Below the pieces are notes generated by a model that saw only the letters and a list, made by a program, of their open reading frames with translations, searched no databases and was not told the DNA's origin. 64,000 bases of DNA, from positions 1 to 64,000 of the forward strand of contig NZ_MDSS02000001.1 in assembly GCF_001758425.2 (NCBI RefSeq), in the 5' to 3' direction. Source of the stretch: Nesterenkonia sp. PF2B19 (GTDB lineage: Bacteria; Actinomycetota; Actinomycetes; Actinomycetales; Micrococcaceae). The position numbers and the translations under genes were made by a program. Of this stretch, positions 1-9,990 are shown piece after piece; position 1 is the stretch's first letter, and the number at the start of each line of letters is the position of its first letter.

Positions 1-584
1 GCCTCGCGGCCGCCGGGCAGGATCAGGCCGCACACGGCCACGGCGGGCAGGACGACCAGAAGCCGCAGGAGGTCGCCGGCGGCGGAGACACCCCGGTGCT
101 GACGATCGGCGGCGAGCCGGTCCCGGTGCCTCGAGGGGGCGAGGAGATCGCGGCCCCGTCGTCCGACGAGCGTGCCGCCACGGTCTCGCTGGATTCGCTG
201 GACGAGGCCCTGGCCTCCCGGTCCGAGGCGTCCTCGGCAGACGAGGGTCCCTCGCGGCGCACTGCCGACTCAGAGGCCTCCGGCCGCCCTCGGGGGCGCC
301 GGCGTCGCCGAGCCGCAGGCTCCGCTCAGGGTGCCGCCGGTGAGGTGCAGGAGGTCTCGGCCGAGGTCACCGGGCCGAGTCGGACGTTCAGCAGCACCGA
401 AGCGGGGTCCGCTGACTCCGCGGATGCGCAGGCCGGCTCGGGATCCCGGGGCGGGCCGGCCGGTTCAGGAGCCGGTGAGCCGGTGATGCTCGGCGTGGGT
501 GTCAGCGCGGAGGAGATCAGCCAGATCTCCTCCGACGGCGGCTCGGAGTCGGAGACCGAGAACGGTGACGCGCCCTCGACATGA
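1..584 (+). CDS. rne: Ribonuclease E/G, C-terminal end (partial)
   Basis: The reading frame is open from the window edge (frame of base 3) and stops at 582-584. Only the disordered C-terminal tail is present: acidic and Ala/Gly/Ser-rich, with a basic patch around PRGRRRRRAAG and a terminal block containing MLGVGVSAEEI, both of which recur in actinobacterial RNase E tails. The catalytic S1 and DNase I-like domains lie upstream of the window. RNase E/G processes rRNA and initiates mRNA decay. Its position directly before rplU-rpmA-obgE is the standard actinobacterial order and supports the call; the tail alone would be too low in complexity to identify it. Confidence 0.75.
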   Translation, partial: LAAAGQDQAAHGHGGQDDQKPQEVAGGGDTPVLTIGGEPVPVPRGGEEIAAPSSDERAATVSLDSLDEALASRSEASSADEGPSRRTADSEASGRPRGRRRRRAAGSAQGAAGEVQEVSAEVTGPSRTFSSTEAGSADSADAQAGSGSRGGPAGSGAGEPVMLGVGVSAEEISQISSDGGSESETENGDAPST

Positions 585-609
585 TCGGCGTGTCGGAGGG
601 GCCGCTCAG

Positions 610-638
610 TTGCTGCTGGGCGGTTCTTCCCGTAAAGT
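610..638 (+). promoter_or_regulatory. Promoter of rplU-rpmA(-obgE) operon
   Basis: TTGCTG at 610-615 and TAAAGT at 633-638 are separated by 17 bp, a good housekeeping sigma-70-type match. It lies about 190 nt upstream of the rplU start, so the transcript has a long leader. Confidence 0.65.
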
Positions 639-828
639 AGATCCCTGGTGTCATCGGCACCAGCACGTCTTCTGTGCTCGGAGATGAACGAGTAGACCGC
701 CAGTCAGACGATCCGCATTCCTGAGATGCTCAGGCGTGATGCGAATCCCGCCTGACCGTGGTCGAGTCCTCGTGTCCGACCAGATCAGGAATTTGTCCAT
801 ATTTGTCATCGAGAGAAGTGAGTCCCAA
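639..828 (+). promoter_or_regulatory. Long 5' leader of rplU
   Basis: About 190 nt lie between the predicted promoter and rplU. A small hairpin, CTGGTG (645-650) with CACCAG (658-663), sits near the expected 5' end. Ribosomal-protein operons often carry autoregulatory leaders, and L21 leaders are known in several phyla. Function here is inferred only from length and position; no known motif was recognised. Confidence 0.35.
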
Positions 829-1137
829 GTGGTGTACGCGATTGTCCGCGCTGGCGGCCGCCAGGAGAAGGTTTCCGTCGGAGACCTCGTGACCCTTGAC
901 CGCGTCCCCGCCGAGGCAGGCAGCACCATTGAGCTGCCGGCAGTGATGCTGGTGGACGGGGACAAGGTCACCACCGCAGCCGACGACCTCGCCAAGGTCA
1001 CGGTCACTGCCGAGGTTCTGGAGAACGTCCGCGGCAAGAAGGTGGTCATTCACAAGTTCAAGAACAAGACCGGCTATCACAAGCGCCAGGGTCACCGTTC
1101 TGAGCTGACCCGCGTGAAGGTCACCTCCATCGCCTGA
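829..1137 (+). CDS. rplU: 50S ribosomal protein L21
   Basis: L21 binds 23S rRNA domain VI in the large subunit. The 102-residue product starts [15 protein letters not shown] and contains the family signature region [16 protein letters not shown] near the C terminus, matching the usual length of about 102. An upstream ATG at 736 is in frame, but the GTG at 829 is preferred because the protein then begins at the conserved L21 N terminus; a purine-rich stretch (GAGAGAAG, about 811-818) serves as a loose ribosome binding site. It is followed 64 nt later by rpmA. Confidence 0.95.
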   Translation: MVYAIVRAGGRQEKVSVGDLVTLDRVPAEAGSTIELPAVMLVDGDKVTTAADDLAKVTVTAEVLENVRGKKVVIHKFKNKTGYHKRQGHRSELTRVKVTSIA

Positions 1138-1201
1138 GCGGCGAGACGACGCACGCTCATCCCGTTCCACACAACCATCCAGCTGAGAGGCAGGCAGACC
1201 T

Positions 1202-1459
1202 ATGGCACACAAGAAGGGTGCGAGCTCGACTCGCAACGGCCGTGACTCGAACGCACAGCGCCTCGGCGTGAAGCGTTTCGGCGGCCAGACCGTCAACGCC
1301 GGTGAGATCCTGGTGCGCCAGCGCGGCACCAAGTTCCACCCCGGCACCAACGTCGGGCGCGGCGGGGACGACACCCTGTTCGCCCTGGCCGACGGCGCCG
1401 TGGAGTTCGGCAGCCGCCGCGGCCGCAAGGTCGTCAACATCGTCCCAGCCGCACAGTGA
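1202..1459 (+). CDS. rpmA: 50S ribosomal protein L27
   Basis: L27 reaches into the peptidyl transferase centre of the ribosome. The 85-residue product begins [16 protein letters not shown] and contains [20 protein letters not shown], hallmark segments of L27, at the usual length. The mature-like N terminus AHKKG is encoded directly, without the cleavable extension seen in Firmicutes. A Shine-Dalgarno-like GAGAGG lies upstream at about 1184-1189. Co-transcribed with rplU. Confidence 0.97.
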   Translation: MAHKKGASSTRNGRDSNAQRLGVKRFGGQTVNAGEILVRQRGTKFHPGTNVGRGGDDTLFALADGAVEFGSRRGRKVVNIVPAAQ

Positions 1460-1520
1460 GTGCGGCGCCGGGCTGAGCTGGGCGCCTTGCGCCCTGCGGG
1501 CCCGGACGACTGACTGACAG

Positions 1521-1562
1521 CAGATCGAGGACGGGCCATCACGGTCCGTCCTCGATCTGTCT
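1521..1562 (+). terminator. Intrinsic terminator after rpmA
   Basis: A perfect 14-bp stem (1521-1534 with 1546-1559) encloses an 11-nt loop and is followed by TCTT. It separates the L21/L27 genes from obgE and probably attenuates read-through. Confidence 0.7.
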
Positions 1563-1613
1563 TAACAGCCGGAGATGAGACCGGCCCATCGGCCCCTGAG
1601 AAGGAGCATCACC

Positions 1614-3272
1614 ATGGCACACTTCGTCGATCGCGTCGTGCTGCACGCCGCAGGCGGTGACGGCGGGCACGGCTGCGTGTCCGTCCACCGGGAGAAGTTC
1701 AAGCCGTTGGGCGGCCCGGACGGGGCCGACGGCGGCGACGGCGGCGACGTCGTGCTCGTCGTCGACCCGCAGACCACGACGCTCCTGGACTACCACCACC
1801 GGCCGCATCGTCGGGCGGAGAACGGCGGCGTCGGCCAGGGCGGACTGCGTCACGGGCGCCGCGGAGCGACTCTGGAGCTGCCGGTGCCCGACGGCACAGT
1901 GGTGAAGGATCGCGACGGCACTGTGCTGGCGGACCTCGTCGGCGCCGGGGCTCGGCACACGATCGCCGACGGCGGACAGGGGGGCCTCGGGAACGCCGCG
2001 CTGGCCTCCAAGAAGCGCAAGGCCCCCGGCTTCGCGCTGCTCGGAACCCCCGGCGAGGAGCGCGAGGTCGTCCTCGAGCTGAAGACCGTCGCCGATGTCG
2101 CCCTGGTCGGGTTCCCCTCGGCGGGCAAGTCGAGTCTGATCGCTGCGATGAGCGCGGCCCGCCCGAAGATCGCGGACTACCCCTTCACGACCCTGGTGCC
2201 GAACCTCGGTGTGGTGCAGGCGGGTGAGACGAGGTTCACCGTCGCCGACGTGCCCGGCCTCATCCCCGGCGCGGCGCAGGGCCGGGGTCTGGGACACGAG
2301 TTCCTGCGGCACGTCGAGCGCTGCGCGGCACTGGTGCACGTGTTGGACTGCGCCTCCCTGGAGACCGACCGTGACCCGCTGAGCGACTTCGAGGCGATCG
2401 AGGCGGAGCTCGCGGCCTACGCGCCCGACGCCGTCGTCGATGCCTCCGGGCACACGGGCGAGGCCGCGATCCCGCTGAATGAGCGTCCGCGTCTGGTGGC
2501 GCTGAACAAGACCGACCTGCCGGATGGGGAGGCGATGGCGGACATGGTCCGCGAGGAGCTGGAATCCCGCGGTCTCCGGGTCTTCGACGTCTCCGCGCTG
2601 AACCGGTCCGGGCTGCGGGCGATGGGCTTCGCCATGGCCGAGATCGTGGAGGAGGCCCGCCGCCAGCGGGAGGCGCCCTCCGCTCCCGTGCAGGTCACGG
2701 TCCGACCGAAGGCGGTGGACTCGAAGCCGTTCACCATCACCCGCGAGGAGAAGGGCGGAGAGCCGCTCTTCCGGGTGCGTGGGGCCAAGCCCGAGCGCTG
2801 GATCCAGCAGACCGACTTCAACAATGACGAGGCGGTGGGCTATCTGGCCGACCGCCTGGCGAAGCTCGGCATCGAGGACGAGCTCTTCCGCCAGGGAGCG
2901 ACTCCCGGAGACGCCGTGGTCGTCGGGGGAGAGGACGGCGTGGTCTTCGACTGGGAGCCGACGATGGTCGGTGGAGCCGAGCATCTGGCTGGACCCCGGG
3001 GGAGTGACCTCCGCTTCGAGGATACGAACCGTCCCACCCGGGAGCAGAAGCGTGCCGAGCAGCAGGCCCGCCGTGACGCCAAGGCCGCGGTGCGGGCCGA
3101 GATGGAGGCCCAGTACGCCCACTGGGATGCTGAGGAGGACGAAGGCGCCGGTGGGGACGAGGACGAGGTGGAGGTCGTCTACACCCACGGCGATCCTGAG
3201 GAGGACCTGCGCATCGAGCACGGTGGACGCTCTGCGGAGGAGGCGGAGGAGACGGGGGAGGGCCGTCGATGA
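1614..3272 (+). CDS. obgE: GTPase Obg/CgtA
   Basis: Essential ribosome-associated GTPase acting in 50S assembly and stress control. The 552-residue product has the glycine-rich Obg domain (about 1-158), a G domain with P-loop GFPSAGKSS, switch region FTTLVPN, G3 DVPG, G4 NKTD and G5 SAL, and then a C-terminal OCT domain (about 365-455), as usual in Gram-positives. An acidic tail of about 90 residues follows. The start chosen is ATG 1614 ([15 protein letters not shown]), preceded by GAGAAGGAG; an in-frame ATG at 1575 would add 13 atypical residues. The stop overlaps the proB start (ATGA). Confidence 0.96.
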   Translation: MAHFVDRVVLHAAGGDGGHGCVSVHREKFKPLGGPDGADGGDGGDVVLVVDPQTTTLLDYHHRPHRRAENGGVGQGGLRHGRRGATLELPVPDGTVVKDRDGTVLADLVGAGARHTIADGGQGGLGNAALASKKRKAPGFALLGTPGEEREVVLELKTVADVALVGFPSAGKSSLIAAMSAARPKIADYPFTTLVPNLGVVQAGETRFTVADVPGLIPGAAQGRGLGHEFLRHVERCAALVHVLDCASLETDRDPLSDFEAIEAELAAYAPDAVVDASGHTGEAAIPLNERPRLVALNKTDLPDGEAMADMVREELESRGLRVFDVSALNRSGLRAMGFAMAEIVEEARRQREAPSAPVQVTVRPKAVDSKPFTITREEKGGEPLFRVRGAKPERWIQQTDFNNDEAVGYLADRLAKLGIEDELFRQGATPGDAVVVGGEDGVVFDWEPTMVGGAEHLAGPRGSDLRFEDTNRPTREQKRAEQQARRDAKAAVRAEMEAQYAHWDAEEDEGAGGDEDEVEVVYTHGDPEEDLRIEHGGRSAEEAEETGEGRR

Positions 3273-4425
3273 GCACTCCTCGCCTCACCCAGTCTGTCAT
3301 CACCGAGCGTTCCGAGATCACCCGCGCCCGACGGCTCGTGGTCAAGGTGGGTTCCTCCTCGCTGACGACCCTCGACGGCGGGATCTCCGTGGACGCGCTG
3401 AACCGCCTGGTGGACGCGCTGCAGCTGCTGCGTTCCCGAGGGACGCAGATCGTGCTGGTCTCCTCCGGCGCGATCGCGGCCGGACTGGCCCCGTTGGGAC
3501 TGGAGCGTCGGCCCCATGACCTGGCCACGCAGCAGGCCGCGGCCGCCGTGGGACAGGGGCTGCTGCTGGCCCACTACAACCGGGCGTTCGCCACATACCG
3601 AACCACGGTCTCGCAGGTGCTGCTGACGGTGGAGGACCTGATCAGGCGCACCCACTACACCAATGCCCTGCGGGCGATCGAGAAGCTGCTGAGCCTCGGA
3701 TCGGTGCCGATCGTCAATGAGAACGACGCGGTGGCCACCCATGAGATCCGTTTCGGAGACAACGATCGCCTCGCGGCGCTGACGGCGAACCTGATCCGCG
3801 CCGACGGCCTTGTGCTCCTCTCCGACGTCGACGCCCTCTACGACGGGCCTCCGGAGCAGGGCGGACGCCCTGTGCCCACCGTGCGGGGCCCGAGGATCTG
3901 GAGGGGGTGACGCTGGGCCGACGCGGCAAGGCCGGCGTCGGCACCGGAGGCATGGTCACCAAGGTCGAGGCTGCGCAGATCACAGCCGGCAACGGCATCC
4001 CGGCGATGCTGACCTCTGCGGCGCAGGCTCCGCGGCTCTTCGCCGGCGAGGATGTGGGCACCTATTTCGTGGCCCAGGGCCGCCGCCGCGGTGCGCGTTC
4101 GGCCTGGCTGGCGCATCTGGCCCACGTCAAGGGACGCCTGACCATCGACGACGGTGCTGTCGCCGCCGTCGTGGACGGGCGACGCTCACTGCTGCCGGCG
4201 GGGATCCTGCGGGTCAGCGGCGAGTTCGAAGCCTCAGACCCAGTGGAGATCGCCGACCCGCGAGGCGTGGTGCGTGCCCGCGGACTGGTGGGATATGCCT
4301 CCACGGAGCTGCCCGGCATGCTGGGACGCTCCACGGCGGACCTGGGCCGGGACATGGGAACCGACTACGAGCGACCGGTGGTCCACACCGATGACATGGT
4401 GCGCGTGCCGGTGCTGGGTGGATGA
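3269..4425 (+). pseudogene. proB: Glutamate 5-kinase, frameshifted (probable one-base deletion)
   Basis: ProB phosphorylates glutamate, the first step of proline synthesis. The N-terminal kinase part (VVKVGSSSL, VSSGAIAAGL, NENDAVA, LLSDVDALYDG) reads in one frame to a stop at 3910. The rest (GKAGVGTGGMVTKVEAA and a C-terminal PUA domain) continues in the next frame to 4425. Adding one G near 3891 restores GPEDLEGVTLG, as expected at this place, and gives a 385-residue protein of normal length. The sequence as given encodes a truncated enzyme, but the lesion fits the homopolymer-indel pattern of the window. Start ATG 3269 overlaps the obgE stop. Confidence 0.9.
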
Positions 4426-4525
4426 CACTGCTGAGAGGACGATCCCCGACGGCGACGGCAGGACCGACCGCCGCATGTGACGCCCGGGGGTGGTCCCCGG
4501 GACGACGAGGACTAGGCTGGAGAGC

Positions 4526-5982
4526 ATGAGCGAGAAGCAGAGCACGGAGCAGCAGAGCACGGAGCAGCAGAGCACCGAGAAGCTGACCACCGAGCAGGAC
4601 GCGGGCCGGGAGTTCGAGGGCGAGACGACCCGGACCGAGGACCAGGACCTGCCAGGAGCGATCCGGGAGCTGTCCGAGCGTGCCCGTGCGGCGTCGAGAC
4701 GCCTCGCTCAGCTGGATCGGGAGCGGAAGGACCGGACGCTGGCTGCTGTGGCCCAGGGGCTGCGTGAGTCGCGGGCCGCCCTCATCGAGGCGAACCAGAA
4801 GGACCTGGATCGCGGTCGGGAGTCGGGGCTGAGCCGTGCCCTGCTGGACCGGCTGGCCCTCGACGAGGCACGCATCGAACAGCTGGCCGCCGCCGTGGAG
4901 GAGATCATCGCCCTCGACGACCCTGTGGGTCGCGTCGTGCAGGGTCGCACGTTGCCCAACGGCCTGCGACTGAGTCAGGTGACGGTTCCGCTGGGCGTCA
5001 TCGGGGTCATCTACGAGGCCCGCCCCAATGTGACGGTCGACATCGCCGCGTTGGCGCTGAAGTCCGGCAACGCGGCGCTCCTGCGCGGCGGCTCGGCGGC
5101 GCAGAGCACCAATGAGACGCTGCTGGCCGTGATCCGGGACGCCTGCGGGCCACGGCGGCGCCGGTGGACGCTGTGCTGAGCATCGATGCGCACGGACGAG
5201 ACGGCGCGACCGAGCTGATGACGCAGGTCGGCTCGGTGGACGTGCTGATTCCGCGCGGAGGCCGGGAACTGATCCAGCATGTCGTGCGCACCTCCCGTGT
5301 GCCGGTCATCGAGACCGGTGAGGGCAACGTCCACGTGTTCGTCGATGCCAGCGCCGACCCGTCGATGGCTCGAGACATCGTGGTCAACGCCAAGGCGCAT
5401 CGGCCCAGCGTGTGCAATGCCGCGGAGACCCTGCTGCTGCATCGGGATGCGGAGGCCGCCGGCCGTGAGGTGCTGCGCGGTCTGCTCCGTGCCGGCGTGG
5501 ATCTGCATCTGGACCCCCGAGCCCAGGAGTGGCTGCCGGTTCAGGAGCCGGAAGATCCGGCGCGCAGCGGCGTCGAAGGCCAGGTCCTGGAGCTGACGGA
5601 CGAGGACTTCGCCACGGAGTACCTGGATCTGCAGATGGCTGTGGGCGTCGTCGACTCCCTGGAGGAGGCGATCGAACACATCGGCCGGTGGAGCACCGGA
5701 CACACCGAGGCGATCATCACGGATTCGGTGGCCCATGCGGACCGGTTTGTGGCGGAGATCGACGCGGCGGCGGTCGTGGTCAACGCGTCGACCCGGTTCA
5801 CCGACGGCGGAGAGTTCGGCCTGGGGGCCGAGGTGGGGATCTCGACGCAGAAGATGCATGCCCGCGGCCCCATGGGCATGGGCGAGCTGACCACCACCAA
5901 ATGGATCGTTCGCGGTGAAGGTCAGGTGCGTGGGGCCCGTGCCGAGAGCTCCGCGTTCCCGGGATCCTGCCCGGGGGACTGA
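4526..5982 (+). pseudogene. proA: Gamma-glutamyl phosphate reductase, frameshifted (probable one-base deletion)
   Basis: ProA reduces glutamyl-5-phosphate to the semialdehyde with NADPH, the step after ProB. The first frame covers IEANQKDLDRGRESGLSRA, YEARPNVTVD and LLRGGSAA, then stops at 5179. The second frame covers the DVLIPRGG and ETGEGNVHVFVD regions and the catalytic-cysteine segment PSVCNAAETLLLH, ending at 5982. Adding one C near 5142 joins them as VIRDALRATAAPVDAVL, giving 485 residues. ATG 4526 is the likely start; a -10 box TAGGCT (4513-4518) lies 7 nt upstream, so it may also have its own promoter. The N-terminal extension carries a short STEQQ repeat from a 15-bp tandem duplication (4541-4570). 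Confidence 0.9.
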
Positions 5983-6036
5983 CGCGCTGACGGTAGACGC
6001 CTGCCAGGGCCTTCGGTAGCGTATGTGATGTCGGCC

Positions 6037-6078
6037 ACTCCTTCGCGAGCGGCTGACCACCGCAGACGACGAAGGAGT
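6037..6078 (+). promoter_or_regulatory. Inverted repeat overlapping a Shine-Dalgarno site
   Basis: ACTCCTTCG (6037-6045) can pair with CGAAGGAGT (6070-6078), leaving a 24-nt loop. The downstream arm contains the ribosome binding site GAAGGAG of the gene starting at 6083. The pairing would hide that site, so it may reduce translation; this is inference from pairing alone. Confidence 0.4.
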
Positions 6079-6082
6079 CATC

Positions 6083-7519
6083 ATGAACCTGGGCGACTAC
6101 GACTGGCTGGGGCTGGTCGAGAAGGTCGTCATAGCTCTGGTCATCCTTCTGGTCACATGGATCGTGGCCAAGGTAGTCCGATGGGCTGTGGCGAAACTGG
6201 TCAGAAGCGTTCCTCTCCTGCAGCGTGGAGGTGATGGCGGCCAGTCCTTGGGCGAGGGGCTCGGCCAGATCGCCTCATTGCTGATCTGGCTGTTCGGCCT
6301 GGTGGCGGTCCTGCAGGTGTTCGCCCTGGAACAGGTCCTCACCCCGGTGCAGGAGCTGCTGCAGGTCTCTCTGGGCTTCCTGCCCAACATCATCGCCGCC
6401 GGTGTGATCTTCTTCATCGGTGTGGTGATCGCCCGCCTCGTCAAGCAGCTCATCGAGGCGACGGTCGGCAGGGTGAACTTCCACGGGCTGGCGAACCGGG
6501 CCAGGTCTGCCGCTGACCGCACCAGTGAGGCGGCAGGGGCTCCGGGTACGGCGGCACCCGCGGGGCAGAGCGGTCCACCGCCTGGCCAGGCGCCGGGTGG
6601 CGCCTCAGCCGAGGCCGTCGACGTCAATCGCAGGATCACCTCGACGATCGCCAACATCGTGTTCGCGATCATCGTCATCGTGGTCGGCATCGCCGCTCTG
6701 CAGGTACTGGGCATCTCGGCGATCTCGGAGCCTGCCACCGCGATGCTCGACATGATCCTCAACGCCATCCCGGCGATCATCGCCGCAGCGCTGATCCTCG
6801 GCGTCGGCGTCCTGATCGCGAAGTTCATCGGAGGCCTGCTCGAGTCGACCTTGGGCAGCATCGGCACCGACCGGTTCGCCGCCACCTTGGGCGTCGAGCC
6901 GCAGCAGTCCAGTGTCTCGTCGATCCTCGCGAAGATCGGGCAGGTCGCGATCGTTCTCTTCTTCGCCATCATGGCGGCCAGGGCTCTGAACTTCCCGGAG
7001 ATCACGCTGATCCTCAACGAAGTCCTGGCGCTCGGCGGCCGGGTCCTCTTCGGCGCGATCATCATCGGAGTCGGCTTCTTCATCGCCAACCTCCTGGCCC
7101 GCACCGTGGGAGGCGGGACCGCGAGCACGATCATCCGCTACGGCACGCTCGCGCTGTTCGTGGCGATGGGTCTGCAGTACATGGGGATCGCGGACTCGAT
7201 CATCAATCTGGCCTTCGGCGCCGTCGTCGTCGGAGGGGCTCTGGCCGCGGCCCTGGCCTTCGGCCTGGGAGGCCGGGACACGGCGGCCCGCACCCTGAAG
7301 AGGCTCGAGGACAACAGGGCGAGCACGTCGACGCCGGCTACCGCGAGTGCCGACGCCACCCGACGGACGGGCGGCGCAGCCCAGGCCGGCGGCGGAACAG
7401 GGTCGACGGGCGGAACAGGGTCGACCGGACGCCCTGCGACGCCGCCGCAGTCGCCCCCGAGGACGCCCCCGCAGTCGCCTCCGGGGACTCCACCGTCCGC
7501 GCCGCCGCAGGCTCCATGA
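6083..7519 (+). CDS. Mechanosensitive-channel-type TM-helix-repeat membrane protein
   Basis: The 478-residue product is an integral membrane protein with about ten hydrophobic segments arranged as repeated units of the pattern LPNIIAAGVIFFIGVVIARLV, NAIPAIIAAALILGVGVLIA and LGGRVLFGAIIIGVGFFIAN. This is typical of the conserved TM-helix repeat family related to MscS channels. No clear MscS beta-domain is seen after the last helix. A Gly/Thr/Pro-rich tail of about 75 residues (repeats such as PPQSPPRTPPQSPPGTPP) follows. The likely role is a membrane channel or scaffold under osmotic stress; the substrate is unknown. ATG 6083 follows a strong GAAGGAG. Confidence 0.8.
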   Translation: MNLGDYDWLGLVEKVVIALVILLVTWIVAKVVRWAVAKLVRSVPLLQRGGDGGQSLGEGLGQIASLLIWLFGLVAVLQVFALEQVLTPVQELLQVSLGFLPNIIAAGVIFFIGVVIARLVKQLIEATVGRVNFHGLANRARSAADRTSEAAGAPGTAAPAGQSGPPPGQAPGGASAEAVDVNRRITSTIANIVFAIIVIVVGIAALQVLGISAISEPATAMLDMILNAIPAIIAAALILGVGVLIAKFIGGLLESTLGSIGTDRFAATLGVEPQQSSVSSILAKIGQVAIVLFFAIMAARALNFPEITLILNEVLALGGRVLFGAIIIGVGFFIANLLARTVGGGTASTIIRYGTLALFVAMGLQYMGIADSIINLAFGAVVVGGALAAALAFGLGGRDTAARTLKRLEDNRASTSTPATASADATRRTGGAAQAGGGTGSTGGTGSTGRPATPPQSPPRTPPQSPPGTPPSAPPQAP

Positions 7520-7558
7520 GGCTGCCGCTGACGCGAGCCTGACAAGGGGTCGGTTCGA

Positions 7559-7596
7559 CCTGTCGGCGCATCGGATCGCTCCGGTGCGCCGACAGG
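7559..7596 (+). terminator. Hairpin terminator after the channel gene
   Basis: A perfect 12-bp stem (7559-7570 with 7585-7596) contains a further inner 4-bp helix (7572-7575 with 7580-7583) closed by TCGC. No U-tract follows. Confidence 0.6.
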
Positions 7597-7657
7597 CGAG
7601 TCGGCCCCGTCTTCGCGTAGACTTGCGGTGTTCTGAATCGTCCGTAGAGGGAGAGGC

Positions 7658-7843
7658 ATGCTCAACCTGCCGTTCGCCGCCGAGATGCTGGCCGCCGAGG
7701 CTGAAGAGGAGATCGCCCTCTTCATGCCCGCCGAGTGGTTCGGCATCATCATGTTCATCGTGCTGATGCTGCTCCTGCTGATCACCGTCGGATTCTCCAG
7801 CAAGAGCAAGAGCCCCGCCGCCCGGGAGCACGAGGACCACTGA
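7658..7843 (+). CDS. Small single-pass membrane protein
   Basis: The 61-residue product has an acidic N-terminal half, one transmembrane helix (about 27-46, [20 protein letters not shown]) and a charged tail ([14 protein letters not shown]). ATG 7658 follows GAGGGAGAGG. A -10-like TAGACT lies at 7618-7623. It ends 5 nt before the nadD start and so is probably co-transcribed with it. Function unknown; its good ribosome binding site, membrane topology and operon position make it a real gene rather than a chance frame. Confidence 0.65.
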   Translation: MLNLPFAAEMLAAEAEEEIALFMPAEWFGIIMFIVLMLLLLITVGFSSKSKSPAAREHEDH

Positions 7844-7848
7844 ACGCA

Positions 7849-8595
7849 GTGCCTCCACAGTCCGCCGCCACCTCCGACCCCGGACGCCGCAGGATGCGGC
7901 TCGGGCTCATGGGTGGGACCTTCGACCCCATCCACCACGGTCACCTGGTGGCTGCCAGCGAAGTCGCCAGCGAGTTCGAGCTCGACGAGGTCATCTTCGT
8001 CCCGACCGGCCAGCCTTGGCAGAAGGCGGAACGTGATGTCACCGCACCGGAGCACCGGTACCTGCTCACTGTGATCGCCACGGCGGCCAACCCCCGGTTC
8101 ACCGTGTCGCGGGTGGACATCGATCGCGGAGGACCGACCTTCACGATCGACACGCTCCGGGATTTCCGCCACCTCTATCCCGAGGCGGATCTGTTCTTCA
8201 TCACCGGGGCGGATGCGATGGCACAGATCATGTCCTGGAAGGACGTCGACGAGCTGTGGGAGCTGGCACACTTCGTGTCCGTCACTCGGCCTGGCTACGT
8301 CTCCGAGGACTTCGGGCGCACCGATCACATCTCGCTCATGGAGATCCCGGCGATGGCGATCTCCTCCACCGACTGCCGAGAACGGGTCCGGGACGGCAAA
8401 CCGGTCTGGTATCTGGTGCCGGACGGGGTGGTGCAGTACATCGCGAAGCACAGGCTGTACCAGGATCTCTCCAGTGCAGACGAGTCGTCTGTCACGTCCG
8501 GCGAGGCGGCCACGGGCGAGGACGACTCCCGGCATAGCATGGACGAAATCCCGCAACCCCGGACGACACACAGTCCGCAGGAGGCTACGACATGA
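7849..8595 (+). CDS. nadD: Nicotinate-nucleotide adenylyltransferase
   Basis: NadD converts nicotinate mononucleotide and ATP to deamido-NAD, the penultimate step of NAD synthesis. It shows the nucleotidyltransferase signature [12 protein letters not shown] near the N terminus, then [22 protein letters not shown] and the C-terminal [10 protein letters not shown] motif. GTG 7849 is chosen, giving 248 residues; ATG 7894 would also leave the fold intact but has no spaced ribosome binding site. The tail after HRLYQDL is an extra 40 residues or so. The stop overlaps the next start (ATGA at 8592). Confidence 0.93.
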   Translation: MPPQSAATSDPGRRRMRLGLMGGTFDPIHHGHLVAASEVASEFELDEVIFVPTGQPWQKAERDVTAPEHRYLLTVIATAANPRFTVSRVDIDRGGPTFTIDTLRDFRHLYPEADLFFITGADAMAQIMSWKDVDELWELAHFVSVTRPGYVSEDFGRTDHISLMEIPAMAISSTDCRERVRDGKPVWYLVPDGVVQYIAKHRLYQDLSSADESSVTSGEAATGEDDSRHSMDEIPQPRTTHSPQEATT

Positions 8596-9932
8596 GTGCA
8601 GAGAACCCCGAGCAGGGCGACGGCGGCGATCTCCGCGCCCGCTATCTGCCCGTGTCCCGGAAGGAGCTGCGCCGTCGTCGTGAGGCTGAGCTGGCCGCCC
8701 AGCAGGCCGACGGGCGTCCCTCGGGGACCCAGGACGGCGGCTCCGTCGACACGCCTTCTGACGAAGATTCTCAGCCGACGCCCCCGGCTGGGCCGGTCTC
8801 TGCCGCCGTCGTGCTCGACGAACAGACCCAGACGGCGAGCACGCCCGTGGTGAGTCCCCACGACCAGGCAGACGCCGCGGTGCTCGATGCTGACGATGAC
8901 GAGGCGGTTGCCGGCAGCGAGGATGCCGCCGGTGAGGACGGCGCGGCTGACGACAGTCAGGGCGTCGAGGACGTTGCGGCAGAGGTCACCGACGTGACGT
9001 TGCCGGCGGTTCGGGAGGAAGACGCAGCCCACGACCTGGCCGACAGCGAGGACCTGGCGGACAGCGAGGGCCTGGTGGATGTGGATGCCGCGGAGACCGG
9101 AACTCTTGAGGTGGTCCCCGTTCCCCCTTCCGAGGACGGCGACCAGGCTGAGGCATCGGACGCCGACGATCTCGACGATGACGACGGCGATGACGACGAC
9201 GGGGATGACGACGGCGATGACTTCGACGGCGACGATCTCGAGGACGCCGACGACGTCGGCCTCGGAGCCGGCGACCCCGGCGGTGAGACGGCCGACGCGG
9301 GTCTGCCTGAGGACGAGGCAGATGATGCCGACGACGTGGACGACGACGCAGATGACGCGGACGACGACGAGGCGGACGGCGGGGAGGACTCCGAGGATTC
9401 GACGGAGGAGACGGCACCCGTGCCCGCGTCGCGCAAGGCACGGCGCCTGCTGAGAGAGACCGGCAGCCTCCAGGCGCTGACCGATGACAAGCTGCAGGAG
9501 ATCGACCAGCTGACGGCAGCGATCGCGACGCAGTCGTCCCAGGACCCGCATCGGGTGGATCCTGAGCTGCTGAAGAAGCAGCAGGCACTCGCTGCCAAGG
9601 CCATGCAGGCCAACCAGGAGCGCCGTCGTCGGGAGATCGAGGAGGAGGAGCGTGACCGCCGACGTCGTCGTCGGGAGCGGCCTGAGTCTGAGGTCATCAC
9701 TCGCAAGGCGCTCCGCGCCTACGCCACCTCGGACGACCAGGAGTACGTGGACGTCCCCACCGGGGAGATCGACCCGATCGAGGCCAGTGGCGCCCACGGC
9801 CTCGAACTTGACGACATGGTGGAACAGACCACCCGGCAGGCCTCCCGGCAGGCCCTGCTTCTCTGGCTGGTGATCATCCTGGCAGCATTGCTGCTGATCG
9901 CCGTCGGCGTCGTCCTGTTCACCGTTCTCTGA
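8592..9932 (+). CDS. Acidic tail-anchored membrane protein of unknown function
   Basis: The 446-residue product is dominated by Asp/Glu/Ala-rich low-complexity sequence, with an extreme Asp tract around residues 190-280. It then has a basic coiled-coil-like segment (about 335-375, [20 protein letters not shown]) and one C-terminal transmembrane helix (about 423-446). The N terminus [18 protein letters not shown] is basic. Architecture suggests a cytoplasmic acidic domain anchored at the C terminus. Genes of this kind occur between nadD and rsfS in Micrococcaceae; no function can be assigned. Translationally coupled to nadD. Confidence 0.75.
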   Translation: MSAENPEQGDGGDLRARYLPVSRKELRRRREAELAAQQADGRPSGTQDGGSVDTPSDEDSQPTPPAGPVSAAVVLDEQTQTASTPVVSPHDQADAAVLDADDDEAVAGSEDAAGEDGAADDSQGVEDVAAEVTDVTLPAVREEDAAHDLADSEDLADSEGLVDVDAAETGTLEVVPVPPSEDGDQAEASDADDLDDDDGDDDDGDDDGDDFDGDDLEDADDVGLGAGDPGGETADAGLPEDEADDADDVDDDADDADDDEADGGEDSEDSTEETAPVPASRKARRLLRETGSLQALTDDKLQEIDQLTAAIATQSSQDPHRVDPELLKKQQALAAKAMQANQERRRREIEEEERDRRRRRRERPESEVITRKALRAYATSDDQEYVDVPTGEIDPIEASGAHGLELDDMVEQTTRQASRQALLLWLVIILAALLLIAVGVVLFTVL

Positions 9933-9990
9933 CACGACCACACCACACTTCGGCGGGGATCTGCCGACAACTGAGGAGCTTCGACTCGAC

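Noticed and set aside
3269-5982. proB and proA as genuine pseudogenes
   Set aside because: Both need just one base to be full length and four other genes in the window have the same kind of lesion, so sequencing error is preferred, though not proven.
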